From positions 118,558 through 182,557 of the forward strand of contig NZ_JAERRK010000017.1 of assembly GCF_016741775.1 (NCBI RefSeq): a stretch of DNA of 64,000 nucleotides, written 5' to 3'. Source of the stretch: Streptomyces actinomycinicus (GTDB lineage: Bacteria; Actinomycetota; Actinomycetes; Streptomycetales; Streptomycetaceae). Within the stretch, counting starts at the first letter, position 1. Every line of letters begins with the position of its first letter. A model generated the notes under the pieces. That model had not been told where the DNA came from. It searched no databases and worked only from the letters and a program-made list of their open reading frames with translations. The position numbers and the translations under genes were made by a program. Below, piece after piece: positions 17,324-25,948 of this stretch.

Positions 17324-17812
17324 ATGAGCGCACCCGACGGCAGCCCGGTCGGCGCCGAACGCAGCATCGGCCAGCTGTTCGCCTCGGCGACGACCGAATT
17401 GTCGGCGCTGGTGCACGACGAGATCGCGCTGGCCAAGGCCCAGCTGAAGCAGGACGTGAAGCGCGGCGCGACCAGCGGCGGCGCCTTCTCGCTGGCGGGC
17501 GCGGTACTGCTGTTCTCCCTGCCGATGCTCAACTTCGCGCTGGCGTACGGCATCCGCACCTGGAGCGGTTGGAACCTGGCGGTCTGCTTCCTGCTGTCGT
17601 TCGCGGCCAACGTGCTGGTCGCCGGGCTCCTCGGGCTCATCGGCGTGGTGTTCGCGAAGAAGGCCAAGAAGAGCCAGGGCCCGCAGAGGGTTGCGGCCTC
17701 CATGAAGGAGTCGGCGAGCGTCCTGCAGAACGCCAAGCCGCATCCGCGCCCGGAGCTGCCCGAGGACCGCGGCCCCGCGGCCATCGAGGCTGTGGCACGC
17801 TCGTCGTCATGA
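17324..17812 (+). CDS. Phage holin superfamily III-like membrane protein
   Basis: 162 aa with RBS AAGGGAG. An N-terminal amphipathic segment (SIGQLFASATTELSALVHDEIALAKAQLK) and two TM helices (about 50-75 and 85-110) with a Lys-rich C-terminal tail match the actinobacterial putative phage holin family (DUF1469-like). Despite the name these are chromosomal and not lytic holins. Its stop overlaps the start of the hydrolase gene (ATGA), so the two are translationally coupled. Confidence 0.82.
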   Translation: MSAPDGSPVGAERSIGQLFASATTELSALVHDEIALAKAQLKQDVKRGATSGGAFSLAGAVLLFSLPMLNFALAYGIRTWSGWNLAVCFLLSFAANVLVAGLLGLIGVVFAKKAKKSQGPQRVAASMKESASVLQNAKPHPRPELPEDRGPAAIEAVARSSS

Positions 17813-18744
17813 CGGACCCAGCCGCCCTCTCCCCCGTACGGATCGACCTGCCGGACGGGACGCCGGTCACGCACCGGGACGTCGCGGCCAACGGCGCGCG
17901 CTTCCACATCGCCGAACTCGGCGACGGCCCGCTGGTACTGCTCCTGCACGGGTTCCCGCAGTTCTGGTGGACCTGGCGGCACCAGCTGACCGCGCTCGCG
18001 GCCGCGGGCTACCGGGCGGTGGCGATGGACCTGCGGGGCGTCGGCGGCAGCGACCGCACGCCCCGCGGGTACGACCCCGCCAACCTCGCGCTGGACGTCA
18101 CCGGTGTGATCCGCTCGCTCGGCGAGCCGGACGCCGCGCTGGTCGGCCACGACCTCGGCGGCTATCTGGCGTGGACGGCGGCGGCCATGCGGCCCAAGCT
18201 CGTCCGGCGCCTCGCCGTGGCGTCGATGCCTCACCCGCGGCGCTGGCGCGCGGCGATGCTCCGGGACGCCCGGCAGACCGCCGCCAACTCCTACATCTGG
18301 GGCTTCCAGCGGCCGTGGCTGCCGGAGCGTCAACTGACCGCGGACGACGGCGCGCTGACCGGCCGGCTGATCCGGGAGTGGTCCGGGCCGCGACCGCCGG
18401 AGGACGCGGACGTGGAGACGTACCAGCGGGCCATGTGCATCCCGTCCACCGCGCACTGCGCGATCGAGCCGTACCGCTGGCTGGTGCGTTCGCTGGCCCG
18501 CCCGGACGGCGTGCAGTTCTACCGCAGGATGAAGCGTCCGGTGCGGGTGCCGACGCTGCATCTGCACGGCTCGCTGGACCCGGTCACCCGGACGCGCAGT
18601 GCGGCCGGTTCGGGCGAGTACGTCGAAGCGCCGTACCGCTGGCGGCTGTTCGACGGTCTCGGCCACTTCCCCCACGAGGAGGACCCGGCGGCCTTCTCGA
18701 CCGAACTGATCAGCTGGCTGAAGGATCCGGAGCCCGACCGGTGA
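17809..18744 (+). CDS. Alpha/beta hydrolase, epoxide hydrolase-like
   Basis: 311 aa. Oxyanion-hole motif LLLHGFPQFWWTWR (about 45-58), nucleophile elbow VGHDLGGYLAW with Asp as nucleophile as in epoxide hydrolases and haloalkane dehalogenases, and a C-terminal acid/His pair with GLGHFPHEEDP. Likely a cytoplasmic soluble epoxide hydrolase; substrate unknown. Translationally coupled to the membrane protein upstream. The MTDPAALSP start is set by the 4-bp overlap. Confidence 0.88.
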   Translation: MTDPAALSPVRIDLPDGTPVTHRDVAANGARFHIAELGDGPLVLLLHGFPQFWWTWRHQLTALAAAGYRAVAMDLRGVGGSDRTPRGYDPANLALDVTGVIRSLGEPDAALVGHDLGGYLAWTAAAMRPKLVRRLAVASMPHPRRWRAAMLRDARQTAANSYIWGFQRPWLPERQLTADDGALTGRLIREWSGPRPPEDADVETYQRAMCIPSTAHCAIEPYRWLVRSLARPDGVQFYRRMKRPVRVPTLHLHGSLDPVTRTRSAAGSGEYVEAPYRWRLFDGLGHFPHEEDPAAFSTELISWLKDPEPDR

Positions 18745-18912
18745 GGCTGCGGTGGACGTCACCCGGACGTGTGACCGTACGGTGACGGACCGATGCGTGG
18801 AGTACCCGGTTCCTGAACACTTGTCCCCCGAACGGCCACATGCCTGCCGCATAGGCCAATTGGGGGGCGCCCAGGCGGTTATCGACCTTCGGGTGGGGGC
18901 ACACGTCGGGGT

Positions 18913-19092
18913 ATGGGCTGGACGCACGACTACAGTGACGCACCCCGCAACCGCCGCTCGGCCTCAGGCCTGAGCACGCCTCAGCGAGGCACACCGCAGC
19001 TCGCGGAAGCGGACCTGCGGGTGGGAATTCCGCGCATCCTGCGCCGCCGGGCCCGCTGGGTCTCGGTACGCCTGCGTCACCCGCGCGGCTGA
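18913..19092 (+). CDS. Small basic protein, 59 aa
   Basis: Frame ATG...TGA encoding MGWTHDYSDAPRNRRSASG... and ending in an Arg-rich segment with RRRARWVSVRLRHPRG. Codons are GC3-biased and the frame fills the gap between the hydrolase and the convergent MarP-like gene. Small proteins beginning MGWTHDYSD seem familiar from other Streptomyces, but that is memory, not a search. The RBS is weak (GTCGGGGT). Function unknown; the basic C-terminus could bind nucleic acid or membrane. Confidence 0.5.
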   Translation: MGWTHDYSDAPRNRRSASGLSTPQRGTPQLAEADLRVGIPRILRRRARWVSVRLRHPRG

Positions 19093-19106
19093 GCACCACC
19101 GCACCC

Positions 19107-20306
19107 TTACAGGGCGCAGCTGTCCGTGCCCACCTGCTCGTTGGCCGTGCGGCCCTTCTCGATGTCGGGCCGGATCTCGTCCGCCGTCAGGGCGTAGCCG
19201 GTGTCCGCGTCGTCGAGGGACTTGGCGAACACCACGCCGTACACCTTGCCGTCAGGGGTGAGCAGCGGGCCGCCGGAGTTGCCCTGGCGGACGGTCGCGT
19301 ACAGGGAGTAGACGTCGCGGCGGACCGTGCCACGGTGGTAGATGTCCGGGCCGTTGGCCGTGATGCGGCCACGCACCCGGGCGGCGCGCACGTCGTAGGA
19401 ACCGTTCTCCGGGAAGCCCGCGACGATCGCGCCGTCACCGCCGGTCGCGTCCCGCTGGGTGAACTTCAGGGCGCTCGCCCTGAGGTCCGGTACGTCGAGG
19501 ACGGCGACGTCCCGTTTCCAGTCGTACAGGACGACCTTCGCGTCGTACTTGCGGCCCTCACCGCCTATCTGTACGCGCGGCGCGTCGACTCCGCCGACCA
19601 CGTGCGCGTTGGTCATCACCCGGCGGTCGGCGAAGACGAAGCCGGTGCCCTCCAGGACCTTGCCGCAGCTCTGGGCGGTGCCGGTGACCTTGACGATGGA
19701 GCGCTGGGCGTGGAGGGCGACCGCGCTGTGGGCGAGGGCCGGGTCGGGCGGCTGGACGTCCTTGATCGGCTCGTTGGAGAACGGGCTGAAGACCTGCGGG
19801 AAGCCGTTCTGCGCGAGCACCGAGGAGAAGTCCGCGAACCAGGTGTCGGCCTGCGCGGGCAGCGCCCGGGAGACCCCGAGGAGCACCTTGGAGCCGCGGA
19901 CCTCCTTGCCGAGGGTCGGCAGGGTGGTGCCGGCCAGGGCGGAGCCGATCAGCCAGGCGACCAGCAGCATCGCGACGACGTTGACGAGCGCGCCGCCGGT
20001 GGCGTCCAGGGCGCGGGCCGGGGACCAGGTGATGTGGCGGCGCAGCTTGTTGCCGAGGTGGGTGGTCAGGGCCTGGCCCACGGAGGCGCAGACGATGACG
20101 ACGACCACGGCCACGACGGCGGCGGTGGTGCCGACCTCCGCCTTGTCGGTCATGGCGTCCCAGATCACCGGCAGCGTGTACACGGCGACGAGACCGCCGC
20201 CCAGGAATCCGATCACCGACAGGATGCCGACGACGAAGCCCTGGCGGTAACCCACCACCGCGAACCACACGGCCGCGACCAGCAACAGGATGTCCAGCAC
20301 GTTCAC
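19107..20306 (-). CDS. MarP-like membrane serine protease (CvpA domain plus trypsin-like domain)
   Basis: 399 aa from a GTG. Four TM helices in the first 150 residues (CvpA/colicin V production-like, VGYRQGFVVGILSVIGFLGG), then a periplasmic chymotrypsin-fold protease with catalytic His in TNAHVVGG (about 232), Asp in WKRDVAVL (about 267) and Ser in GNSGGPL (about 345). A Cys pair (SCGKV...DSCAL) may form the stabilising disulfide seen in M. tuberculosis MarP (Rv3671c). Presumed role: acid or oxidative envelope stress resistance by cleaving wall hydrolases. It lies just downstream of the Nudix gene, also minus strand. Confidence 0.92.
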   Translation of the reverse strand: MNVLDILLLVAAVWFAVVGYRQGFVVGILSVIGFLGGGLVAVYTLPVIWDAMTDKAEVGTTAAVVAVVVVIVCASVGQALTTHLGNKLRRHITWSPARALDATGGALVNVVAMLLVAWLIGSALAGTTLPTLGKEVRGSKVLLGVSRALPAQADTWFADFSSVLAQNGFPQVFSPFSNEPIKDVQPPDPALAHSAVALHAQRSIVKVTGTAQSCGKVLEGTGFVFADRRVMTNAHVVGGVDAPRVQIGGEGRKYDAKVVLYDWKRDVAVLDVPDLRASALKFTQRDATGGDGAIVAGFPENGSYDVRAARVRGRITANGPDIYHRGTVRRDVYSLYATVRQGNSGGPLLTPDGKVYGVVFAKSLDDADTGYALTADEIRPDIEKGRTANEQVGTDSCAL

Positions 20307-20399
20307 CGCTTCAGGCCTCGCCTACTCACTTCGGTCCCCCGCGGCCCCGCCGGGGGCGGGGGCCCGTCCCCCGGACAACACAGCACGGGGATCACCCTG

Positions 20400-21101
20400 T
20401 CATGCGTGCCAGTCGAGCGGGACCTGCTTCTGCCGGTCCCAGGGGCGCTCCCAGCCCGCGTAGTGGAGCAGGCGGTCGATCACTCCGGCCGTGAAACCCC
20501 AGACCAGAGCCGATTCGACCAGAAATGCCGGGCCCCGGTGGCCTCTGGGGTGGACGGTGGTGGCGCGGTTGGCGGGGTCCGTGAGATCCGCCACGGGAAC
20601 GGTGAAGACCCGCGCGGTCTCGTTCGGGTCGACGACGCCGACCGGGCTGGGCTTGCGCCACCAGCCGAGCACCGGGGTGACGACGAAGCCGCTGACCGGG
20701 ATGTAGAGCCGGGGCAGCACGCCGAAGAGCTGCACGCCGGAGGGGTCGAGTCCGGTCTCCTCCTCGGCCTCGCGCAGCGCGGCCCGCAGCGGGCCGTCGC
20801 CCTGCGGATCGCCGTCCTCCGGGTCCAGCGCGCCGCCCGGGAAGGAGGGCTGGCCGGCGTGCGAGCGCAGGGAACTCGCGCGCTCCATGAGCAGCAGTTC
20901 GGGGCCGCGCTGCCCCTCGCCGAACAGGATGAGCACGGCGGACTGCCGCCCTGAGCCGTTCTCCGGCGGCAGGAAACGGCTCAGCTGGATCGGCTGGACC
21001 GTCTCGACGGCCCGCACCACGGGCTCCAGCCAGCCCGGCAGCCCCTCCTTGCTGAGCGCCACCGGTCCGCCCTGTGTGTCACTGGCCCTCGTCATCGCCA
21101 C
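20400..21101 (-). CDS. Nudix hydrolase, CoA pyrophosphatase-like
   Basis: 233 aa. The Nudix box GGALDPEDGDP...LREAEEETGL is preceded by LLMERASSLRSHAGQPSFPGG, the NuCoA (UPF0035) motif LLTKRxxxLxxHxGQVxFPGG of CoA diphosphatases. Likely hydrolyses CoA or its derivatives to 4'-phosphopantetheine and 3',5'-ADP. The sequence allows a GTG or an ATG 6 nt later; neither has a clear RBS. It lies between nth and the MarP-like protease, all on minus, the order also seen around Rv3671c-Rv3674c in Mycobacterium. Confidence 0.88.
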   Translation of the reverse strand: MAMTRASDTQGGPVALSKEGLPGWLEPVVRAVETVQPIQLSRFLPPENGSGRQSAVLILFGEGQRGPELLLMERASSLRSHAGQPSFPGGALDPEDGDPQGDGPLRAALREAEEETGLDPSGVQLFGVLPRLYIPVSGFVVTPVLGWWRKPSPVGVVDPNETARVFTVPVADLTDPANRATTVHPRGHRGPAFLVESALVWGFTAGVIDRLLHYAGWERPWDRQKQVPLDWHA

Positions 21102-21150
21102 CCCCGTCGCTCTGCCCCGTCCAACGCCCGAGGGCCCCGAGATCGTTCCG

Positions 21151-22296
21151 TCACGCGGCCCCCAGCGGCGGTGCCGCCCTGCCGCCCGCGTCGAGGTAGG
21201 CCTGCGGGGGCTTGAGGCGCTGTCCCGGGAAGCCGCCCTTCTCGTACTTCAGCAGCTTCTTCGCCTTCTCCGGGTCGGTCTCGCCCTCGCCGTAGGCCGG
21301 GCAGAGCGGGGCGATGGGGCAGGCGCCGCAGGCGGGCTTGCGGGCGTGGCAGATACGGCGGCCGTGCCAGATGACGTGGTGGGACAGGTCGGTCCACTCG
21401 CTCTTGGGGAAGAGCGCGCCGACGGCGGCCTCGATCCGGTCGGGGTCGGTCTCGCCGGTCCACCGCCAGCGCCGGACCAGCCGCTGGAAGTGCGTGTCCA
21501 CGGTGATCCCGGGCCGGCCGAAGGCGTTGCCGAGGACGACGAAGGCCGTCTTGCGGCCGACGCCGGGCAGCTTCACCAGGTCCTCGAGCCTGCCGGGCAC
21601 CTCGCCGCCGAACTCCTCGGAGAGGGCCTTGGAGAGCCCTATGACCGACTTGGTCTTGGCCCGGAAGAAGCCACAGGGCCGCAGGATCTCCTCGACCTCC
21701 TCCGGATCGGCGGCCGCGAGGTCCTCGGGGGCGGGGTACCTGGCGAAGAGCGCCGGGGTGGTCTGGTTGACGCGCAGGTCGGTGGTCTGGGCCGACAGCA
21801 CGGTGGCGACCAGCAGCTGGAAGGGGTTCTCGAAGTCCAGCTCGGGGTGGGCGTACGGATACACCTCGGCCAGCTCGCGGTTGATGCGGCGGGCGCGGCG
21901 CACGAGAGCGGTGCGGGACTCGCCCGTGGGGGGCTCGACGGCGATCTTCTCGACCGCAGCCGTCTTCTTCACGACCGCAGCCGTCTTCTTCACCACCGGA
22001 GCCGTCCTCTTCGCACCCACGGCCTTCTTGGCAGGCACGGTCTTCTTGGCGGCGGCCTTCCTGGCGACCGGTTTGTCGGGATCGGCCTCCTTGGCGGCGA
22101 CCTTCTTCACGGGCTCGGCCTTCTTCGCGGCGGCCTTCTTCACGGGCTCGGCCTTCTTCGCGGCGGCGGCAGTCTTTTTAGCCGATTTGCCCGTATTATT
22201 ACTTCCTCCAGCAGCGTGTTCGCCCACAGCGGAATCGCGACGTACAACCACCCGCCCAGCCCCCTTGGCCTGTGCTCTCACCGGCGATTTGGACAC
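21151..22296 (-). CDS. nth: Endonuclease III with long Lys/Ala-rich N-terminal tail
   Basis: 381 aa against about 220-260 usual. Residues about 130-360 are a complete endonuclease III: LLVATVLSAQTTDLRVN, helix-hairpin-helix LPGVGRKTAFVVL with catalytic Lys, VDTHFQRLVRR with catalytic Asp, and a 4Fe-4S loop C-x6-C-x2-C-x5-C (CHARKPACGACPIAPLC). It removes oxidised pyrimidines in base excision repair. The first 120 residues are low-complexity KKAEPVKKAAAKKAE-type repeats resembling histone H1 tails, suggesting non-specific DNA binding. Divergent from crp. Confidence 0.93.
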   Translation of the reverse strand: MSKSPVRAQAKGAGRVVVRRDSAVGEHAAGGSNNTGKSAKKTAAAAKKAEPVKKAAAKKAEPVKKVAAKEADPDKPVARKAAAKKTVPAKKAVGAKRTAPVVKKTAAVVKKTAAVEKIAVEPPTGESRTALVRRARRINRELAEVYPYAHPELDFENPFQLLVATVLSAQTTDLRVNQTTPALFARYPAPEDLAAADPEEVEEILRPCGFFRAKTKSVIGLSKALSEEFGGEVPGRLEDLVKLPGVGRKTAFVVLGNAFGRPGITVDTHFQRLVRRWRWTGETDPDRIEAAVGALFPKSEWTDLSHHVIWHGRRICHARKPACGACPIAPLCPAYGEGETDPEKAKKLLKYEKGGFPGQRLKPPQAYLDAGGRAAPPLGAA

Positions 22297-22399
22297 CCGG
22301 CCAGCCTAGAGCCAGGCACCCGCATCCGCCCCGGACCCGGGATACCGGTCCCCGATTGGACCCCTGACGCTTACCCCGGGACACCTGTGCGGCATCCTT

Positions 22400-22411
22400 G
22401 TGACAGATCAC
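22400..22411. promoter_or_regulatory. Crp-type operator between nth and crp
   Basis: GTGACAGATCAC fits the Streptomyces Crp consensus GTG-N6-CAC, and the wider TTGTGACAGATCACACTG is near-palindromic. It lies 91-102 bp upstream of the crp GTG and 104-115 bp upstream of nth, so Crp could control itself, nth, or both. Confidence 0.65.
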
Positions 22412-22501
22412 ACTGTTTGGACCGTCCGGCAAAATGGGGAACACGGTCCCCTGGCACACCGGGGGAAAGATCCCCTGAGCAGGTCGACAAGGAGAGAACT
22501 C

Positions 22502-23176
22502 GTGGACGACGTTCTGCGGCGCAACCCGCTCTTCGCGGCTCTCGACGACGAGCAGGCCGCGGAGCTTCGCGCCTCCATGGGTGAGGTGACCCTCGCACGC
22601 GGCGACTCCCTGTTCCACGAGGGCGACCCCGGGGACCGGCTGTACGTCGTCACCGAAGGCAAGGTCAAGCTGCACCGCACCTCACCCGACGGACGCGAGA
22701 ACATGCTCGCCGTCGTCGGCCCCGGCGAGCTGATCGGCGAACTGTCGCTGTTCGACCCCGGCCCGCGCACGGCCACCGCGACCGCGCTGACCGAGGTCAA
22801 GCTGCTCGCCCTGGGACACGGCGACCTCCAGCCCTGGCTGAACGCCCGCCCCGAGGTGGCCGGCGCCCTGCTGCGCGCCGTCGCCCGCCGTCTGCGCAAG
22901 ACCAACGACGCCATGTCCGACCTGGTCTTCTCCGACGTCCCGGGCCGCGTGGCGCGCGCCCTGCTGGACCTCTCGCGCCGCTTCGGCGTGCAGTCCGAGG
23001 AAGGCATCCACGTCGTCCACGACCTCACGCAGGAGGAGCTGGCCCAGCTGGTCGGCGCCTCCCGCGAGACCGTGAACAAGGCACTCGCGGACTTCGCCCA
23101 GCGCGGGTGGCTGCGCCTGGAAGCGCGGGCCGTGATCCTGCTGGACGTCGAGCGGCTGGCCAAGAGGTCGCGCTGA
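22502..23176 (+). CDS. crp: Crp/Fnr-family transcription regulator
   Basis: 224 aa, the same length as S. coelicolor Crp, and closely matching it as I remember. N-terminal cyclic-nucleotide-binding domain with the phosphate cassette GELIGELSLFDPGPRTATATAL, a long C-helix, and a winged HTH (LTQEELAQLVGASRETVNKALADF, about 175-198). Global regulator of germination, growth and antibiotic production in Streptomyces. GTG start with RBS AAGGAG. A Crp-like site lies in its own promoter region. Confidence 0.96.
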   Translation: MDDVLRRNPLFAALDDEQAAELRASMGEVTLARGDSLFHEGDPGDRLYVVTEGKVKLHRTSPDGRENMLAVVGPGELIGELSLFDPGPRTATATALTEVKLLALGHGDLQPWLNARPEVAGALLRAVARRLRKTNDAMSDLVFSDVPGRVARALLDLSRRFGVQSEEGIHVVHDLTQEELAQLVGASRETVNKALADFAQRGWLRLEARAVILLDVERLAKRSR

Positions 23177-23198
23177 CCCACCCCGGGGCCCCGCCCCG

Positions 23199-23243
23199 AA
23201 GCCCCGCTCCGGCCTCGCCTCGCGACGCCGGACGGGGCTTTCT
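23199..23243 (+). terminator. crp terminator
   Basis: The stem AAGCCCCG-C-TCCGGC pairs with GCCGGACGGGGCTT (14 bp, one bulge), followed by TTTCTG, 23 nt after the crp stop. Confidence 0.8.
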
Positions 23244-23264
23244 GCTGCCGCCACGGCCGCCGTA

Positions 23265-23340
23265 CGTCGCCCGGGCCGGACCCCGCGTCGCCCGGATCGA
23301 ACCGCGCGTCACCCAGACCGAACCGCGCGTCACCCGGACT
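23265..23340. repeat. 21-bp degenerate direct repeats
   Basis: About three and a half units of the type CGTCACCCAGACCGAACCGCG lie between the crp terminator and the convergent hydrolase gene. Non-coding. Confidence 0.55.
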
Positions 23341-23370
23341 TGAGCCCCGGCCGCCGCGGCACCGGCCCGG

Positions 23371-24201
23371 TTAGATCAGCCCGTGCTCGCTGAGGTAGTC
23401 CAGCTGGGCCCGTACCGACAGTTCCGCCGCCGGCCACAGGGAGCGGTCCACGTCGTAGTAGACGTGGGCGACGACCTCGGCCGCGGTGCGGTGACCGTTC
23501 TCGACCGCGGTCTCCACCTGGGCGAGCCGGTGGGCGCGGTGGGCGAGGTAGAACTCGACTGCTCCCTGGGCGTCCTCCAGGACCGGCCCGTGGCCCGGCA
23601 GGACGGTGTGCACGCCGTCGTCGACGGTGAGGGACCTCAGGCGGCGCAGCGAGTCCAGGTAGTCCCCGAGACGGCCGTCGGGATGCGCCACGACCGTCGT
23701 ACCGCGACCCAGGACGGTGTCGCCGGTCAGCACCGCCCGGTCGGCCGGGAGGTGGAAGGACAGCGAGTCAGCGGTGTGCCCCGGCGTCGGTACGACCCTC
23801 AGCTCCAGGCCGCCGACGGAGACGACGTTCCCGGCGGCCAGGCCCTCGTCGCCGAGCCGCAGCGCCGGGTCGAGGGCACGCACGCGCGTACCGGTCAGCT
23901 CGGCGAACCGGGCGGCGCCTTCGGCGTGGTCGGGGTGGCCGTGGGTGAGCAGGGTCAGGGCTATGCGCTTGCCGGCCCGCTCGGCCGTGTCGACGACGTT
24001 GCGCAGATGGCCTTCGTCCAGGGGACCCGGGTCGATCACCACCGCCAGGGCGGAGTCGGGCTCGGCGACGATCCAGGTGTTGGTGCCGTCCAGGGTCATC
24101 GCGGAGGCGTTCGGCGCGAGGACGTTGACGGCCCGTTCGGTGGCCGGGCCCGAGAGGACCCCGCCCCGGGGCTGGCCCGGCAGGGCAGCTGCGTCGGTCA
24201 T
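23371..24201 (-). CDS. Metallo-beta-lactamase fold hydrolase
   Basis: 276 aa. Metal motif LLTHGHPDHAEGA (about 84-96), PTPGHTADSLSFHL, LTGDTVLGRG and a C-terminal PGHGPVLEDAQ, with a winged-helix-like C-terminal region (HRTAAEVVAHVYYDVD). This resembles LACTB2/glyoxalase II-type hydrolases; the substrate cannot be assigned. Its start overlaps the stop of the upstream Nudix gene by 4 bases, so both are co-translated. Confidence 0.87.
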   Translation of the reverse strand: MTDAAALPGQPRGGVLSGPATERAVNVLAPNASAMTLDGTNTWIVAEPDSALAVVIDPGPLDEGHLRNVVDTAERAGKRIALTLLTHGHPDHAEGAARFAELTGTRVRALDPALRLGDEGLAAGNVVSVGGLELRVVPTPGHTADSLSFHLPADRAVLTGDTVLGRGTTVVAHPDGRLGDYLDSLRRLRSLTVDDGVHTVLPGHGPVLEDAQGAVEFYLAHRAHRLAQVETAVENGHRTAAEVVAHVYYDVDRSLWPAAELSVRAQLDYLSEHGLI

Positions 24202-25259
24202 GCGGGACCTCCCCCGGTCGTCTCGGCAGCCGTGTCCGCCGTCGTCCGCACGCTCGTCCGCCCAGCCGCCCCTTCGGCTGTCTTCCCCGCCGTCCCTTCG
24301 GCTCCCTCGACAGCCATCCCCTCAGCTGTCTCCCCAGCCATCCCTTCGGCTGTCTCCCCAGCCATCCCTTCGGCTGTCTCCCCAGCCATCCCCCCGGTCG
24401 TCTCCGCCGTCGGGACGTGCTTGGTGAACTCGTCGTGTCCGGGCCAGGACAGGACGATCTCGCCGGCCTCGAGACGCGCGCGGGCCAGCACCGGGGTCAT
24501 GTCGCGCGCGGGCGCGGCGGCCAGGGCCTCGGCGGCGGTGGCGTACGGCAGCAGCTGGCGCAGGGTGGCGATGGTGGGCGGCATCATCAGCAGCTCGCCC
24601 TTGTCGTAGCCGGCGGCGGCCTCCTCGGGGCGGATCCACACCGTGCGGTCGGCCTCCGTGGAGGCGTTCCGGGTGCGCTGCCCCTCGGGGAGTGCGGCCA
24701 CGAAGAACCACGTGTCGTAGCGGCGGGCCTCGAACTCCGGGGTGATCCAGCGGGTCCAGGCGCCCAGCAGGTCCGAGCGCAGCACCAGGCCGCGCCGGTC
24801 CAGGAACTCGGCGAAGGACAGCTCGCGCGCGACCAGGGCGGCGCGGTCGGCCTCCCAGTCGTCGCCTGTGGTGTCGCCGACGACCGACTCCGGACCGGGC
24901 CCGGCGAGCAGCACGCCGGCCTCCTCGTAGGTCTCCCGCACGGCGGCGCAGACGATCGCCTGGGCGCCCGCCTCGTCGACGCCGAGCCGCTCCGCCCACC
25001 ACGCGCGCGCGGGGCCGGCCCAGCGGACCTGGCGGTCGTCGTCCCGCGGATCGACACCGCCCCCGGGATACGCGTACGCGCCCCCGGCGAAGGCCATGGA
25101 GGCGCGTCTGCGCAGCATGTGGACGACCGGACCGGAGGAGGTGTCCTTCAGGAGCAGCACGGTGGCCGCACGCCGAGGGGATACCGGGGTGAGTGTGCCG
25201 TCCGCGAGCGCGCGGATGCGGTCCGGCCACTCCGGGGGGTACCACTGACCGTTCGCCAT
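24198..25259 (-). CDS. Nudix hydrolase with repeat-rich C-terminus
   Basis: 353 aa. Nudix elements AGGAYAYPGGGVDPRD and AVRETYEEAGVLL (about 102-114); residues 1-285 resemble long actinobacterial Nudix proteins (NUDT19-like). After about residue 290 the protein consists of 8-residue repeats GMAGETAE and a Thr/Ala tail, encoded by a 24-bp tandem array. Substrate unknown. Co-translated with the downstream metallo-hydrolase (4-bp overlap). Confidence 0.85.
   Translation of the reverse strand: MANGQWYPPEWPDRIRALADGTLTPVSPRRAATVLLLKDTSSGPVVHMLRRRASMAFAGGAYAYPGGGVDPRDDDRQVRWAGPARAWWAERLGVDEAGAQAIVCAAVRETYEEAGVLLAGPGPESVVGDTTGDDWEADRAALVARELSFAEFLDRRGLVLRSDLLGAWTRWITPEFEARRYDTWFFVAALPEGQRTRNASTEADRTVWIRPEEAAAGYDKGELLMMPPTIATLRQLLPYATAAEALAAAPARDMTPVLARARLEAGEIVLSWPGHDEFTKHVPTAETTGGMAGETAEGMAGETAEGMAGETAEGMAVEGAEGTAGKTAEGAAGRTSVRTTADTAAETTGGGPA
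24325..24396. repeat. 24-bp tandem repeat, 3 near-perfect copies plus a degenerate flank
   Basis: Units at 24325, 24349 and 24373 (GCTGTCTCCCCAGCCATCCC core) with degenerate relatives at 24301-24324. Encodes GMAGETAE in the Nudix protein. The multiple-of-3 period keeps the frame. Confidence 0.9.
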
Positions 25260-25325
25260 GGCCGGAGGCTATCCCGTGTAGGGCGAATGTTCGAGAGGTA
25301 CCGAGGTCAGGGCCCCGGCGCGGGG

Positions 25326-25790
25326 CTACGGGACCAGCTCGACCTGGATCTCGACCTCGACCGGGGCGTCCAGCGGCAGCACCGCGACGCCGACCGCGCT
25401 GCGGGCGTGCACGCCCTTGTCACCGAGGACCTCGCCGAGCAGTTCGCTGGCACCGTTGACGACGCCGGGCTGCCCGGTGAAGTCGGACGCCGAGGCGACG
25501 AAGCCGACGACCTTCACCACGCGCGCGATGCGGTCCAGGTCACCGACGACGGACTTCACGGCGGCCAGGGCGTTCAGCGCGCAGGTGCGGGCCAGCTCCT
25601 TGGCCTCCTCCGGCGTGACCTCGGCACCCACCTTGCCGGTGACCGGCAGCTTGCCCTCCACCATCGGCAGCTGGCCGGCGGTGTAGACGTACACGCCGGA
25701 CTGCACGGCCGGCTGGTACGAGGCCAGCGGCGGTACGACCGCCGGAAGGGTCAGGCCCAGTTCGGCCAGCTTGGTCTCGACCGTGCTCAC
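25326..25790 (-). CDS. RidA/YjgF-family protein
   Basis: 154 aa from a GTG (STVETKLAELG). RidA-type features include YTAGQLPMVEGKLPVTGKVG, CALNALAAVKSVVGDLDRI and SAVGVAVLPLDAPVEVEIQVEL. This is the longer YjgF subfamily; the Arg of canonical imine deaminases (R105 in E. coli RidA) is not obvious at SAVGVAVLP, so deaminase activity is uncertain. The start overlaps the stop of the DUF4177 gene (GTGA). Confidence 0.87.
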   Translation of the reverse strand: MSTVETKLAELGLTLPAVVPPLASYQPAVQSGVYVYTAGQLPMVEGKLPVTGKVGAEVTPEEAKELARTCALNALAAVKSVVGDLDRIARVVKVVGFVASASDFTGQPGVVNGASELLGEVLGDKGVHARSAVGVAVLPLDAPVEVEIQVELVP

Positions 25791-25948
25791 GCCTGCTTCT
25801 CCCGCTTCAGGTAGGCCACCAGCTGTTCGGGGTTGTTGGGCCCGGGTACGACCTGGACGAGCTCCCAGCCGTCCTCGCCCCAGGTGTCCAGAATCTGCTT
25901 CGTGGCATGGACGAGCAGCGGCACGGTTGCGTATTCCCACTTGGTCAT
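25787..25948 (-). CDS. DUF4177 small protein
   Basis: 53 aa (MTKWEYATVPLLVHATKQIL...). The WEY-x-T-V-P...LNxxGxxGWELV pattern (here WGEDGWELVQVV) is that of DUF4177. Translationally coupled to the RidA-like gene and found in this order in other Streptomyces. Function unknown. An upstream in-frame start at 25975 lacks an RBS. Confidence 0.82.
   Translation of the reverse strand: MTKWEYATVPLLVHATKQILDTWGEDGWELVQVVPGPNNPEQLVAYLKREKQA

Noticed and set aside
14217..17333. 1000-codon minus-strand frame opposite acs and nhaA
   Set aside because: GC3-driven shadow frame rich in His/Arg/Gly; the plus strand has unmistakable enzymes.
17324..17812. Prophage indicated by a holin-like gene
   Set aside because: This DUF1469-like family is chromosomal in streptomycetes, and no other phage gene is nearby.
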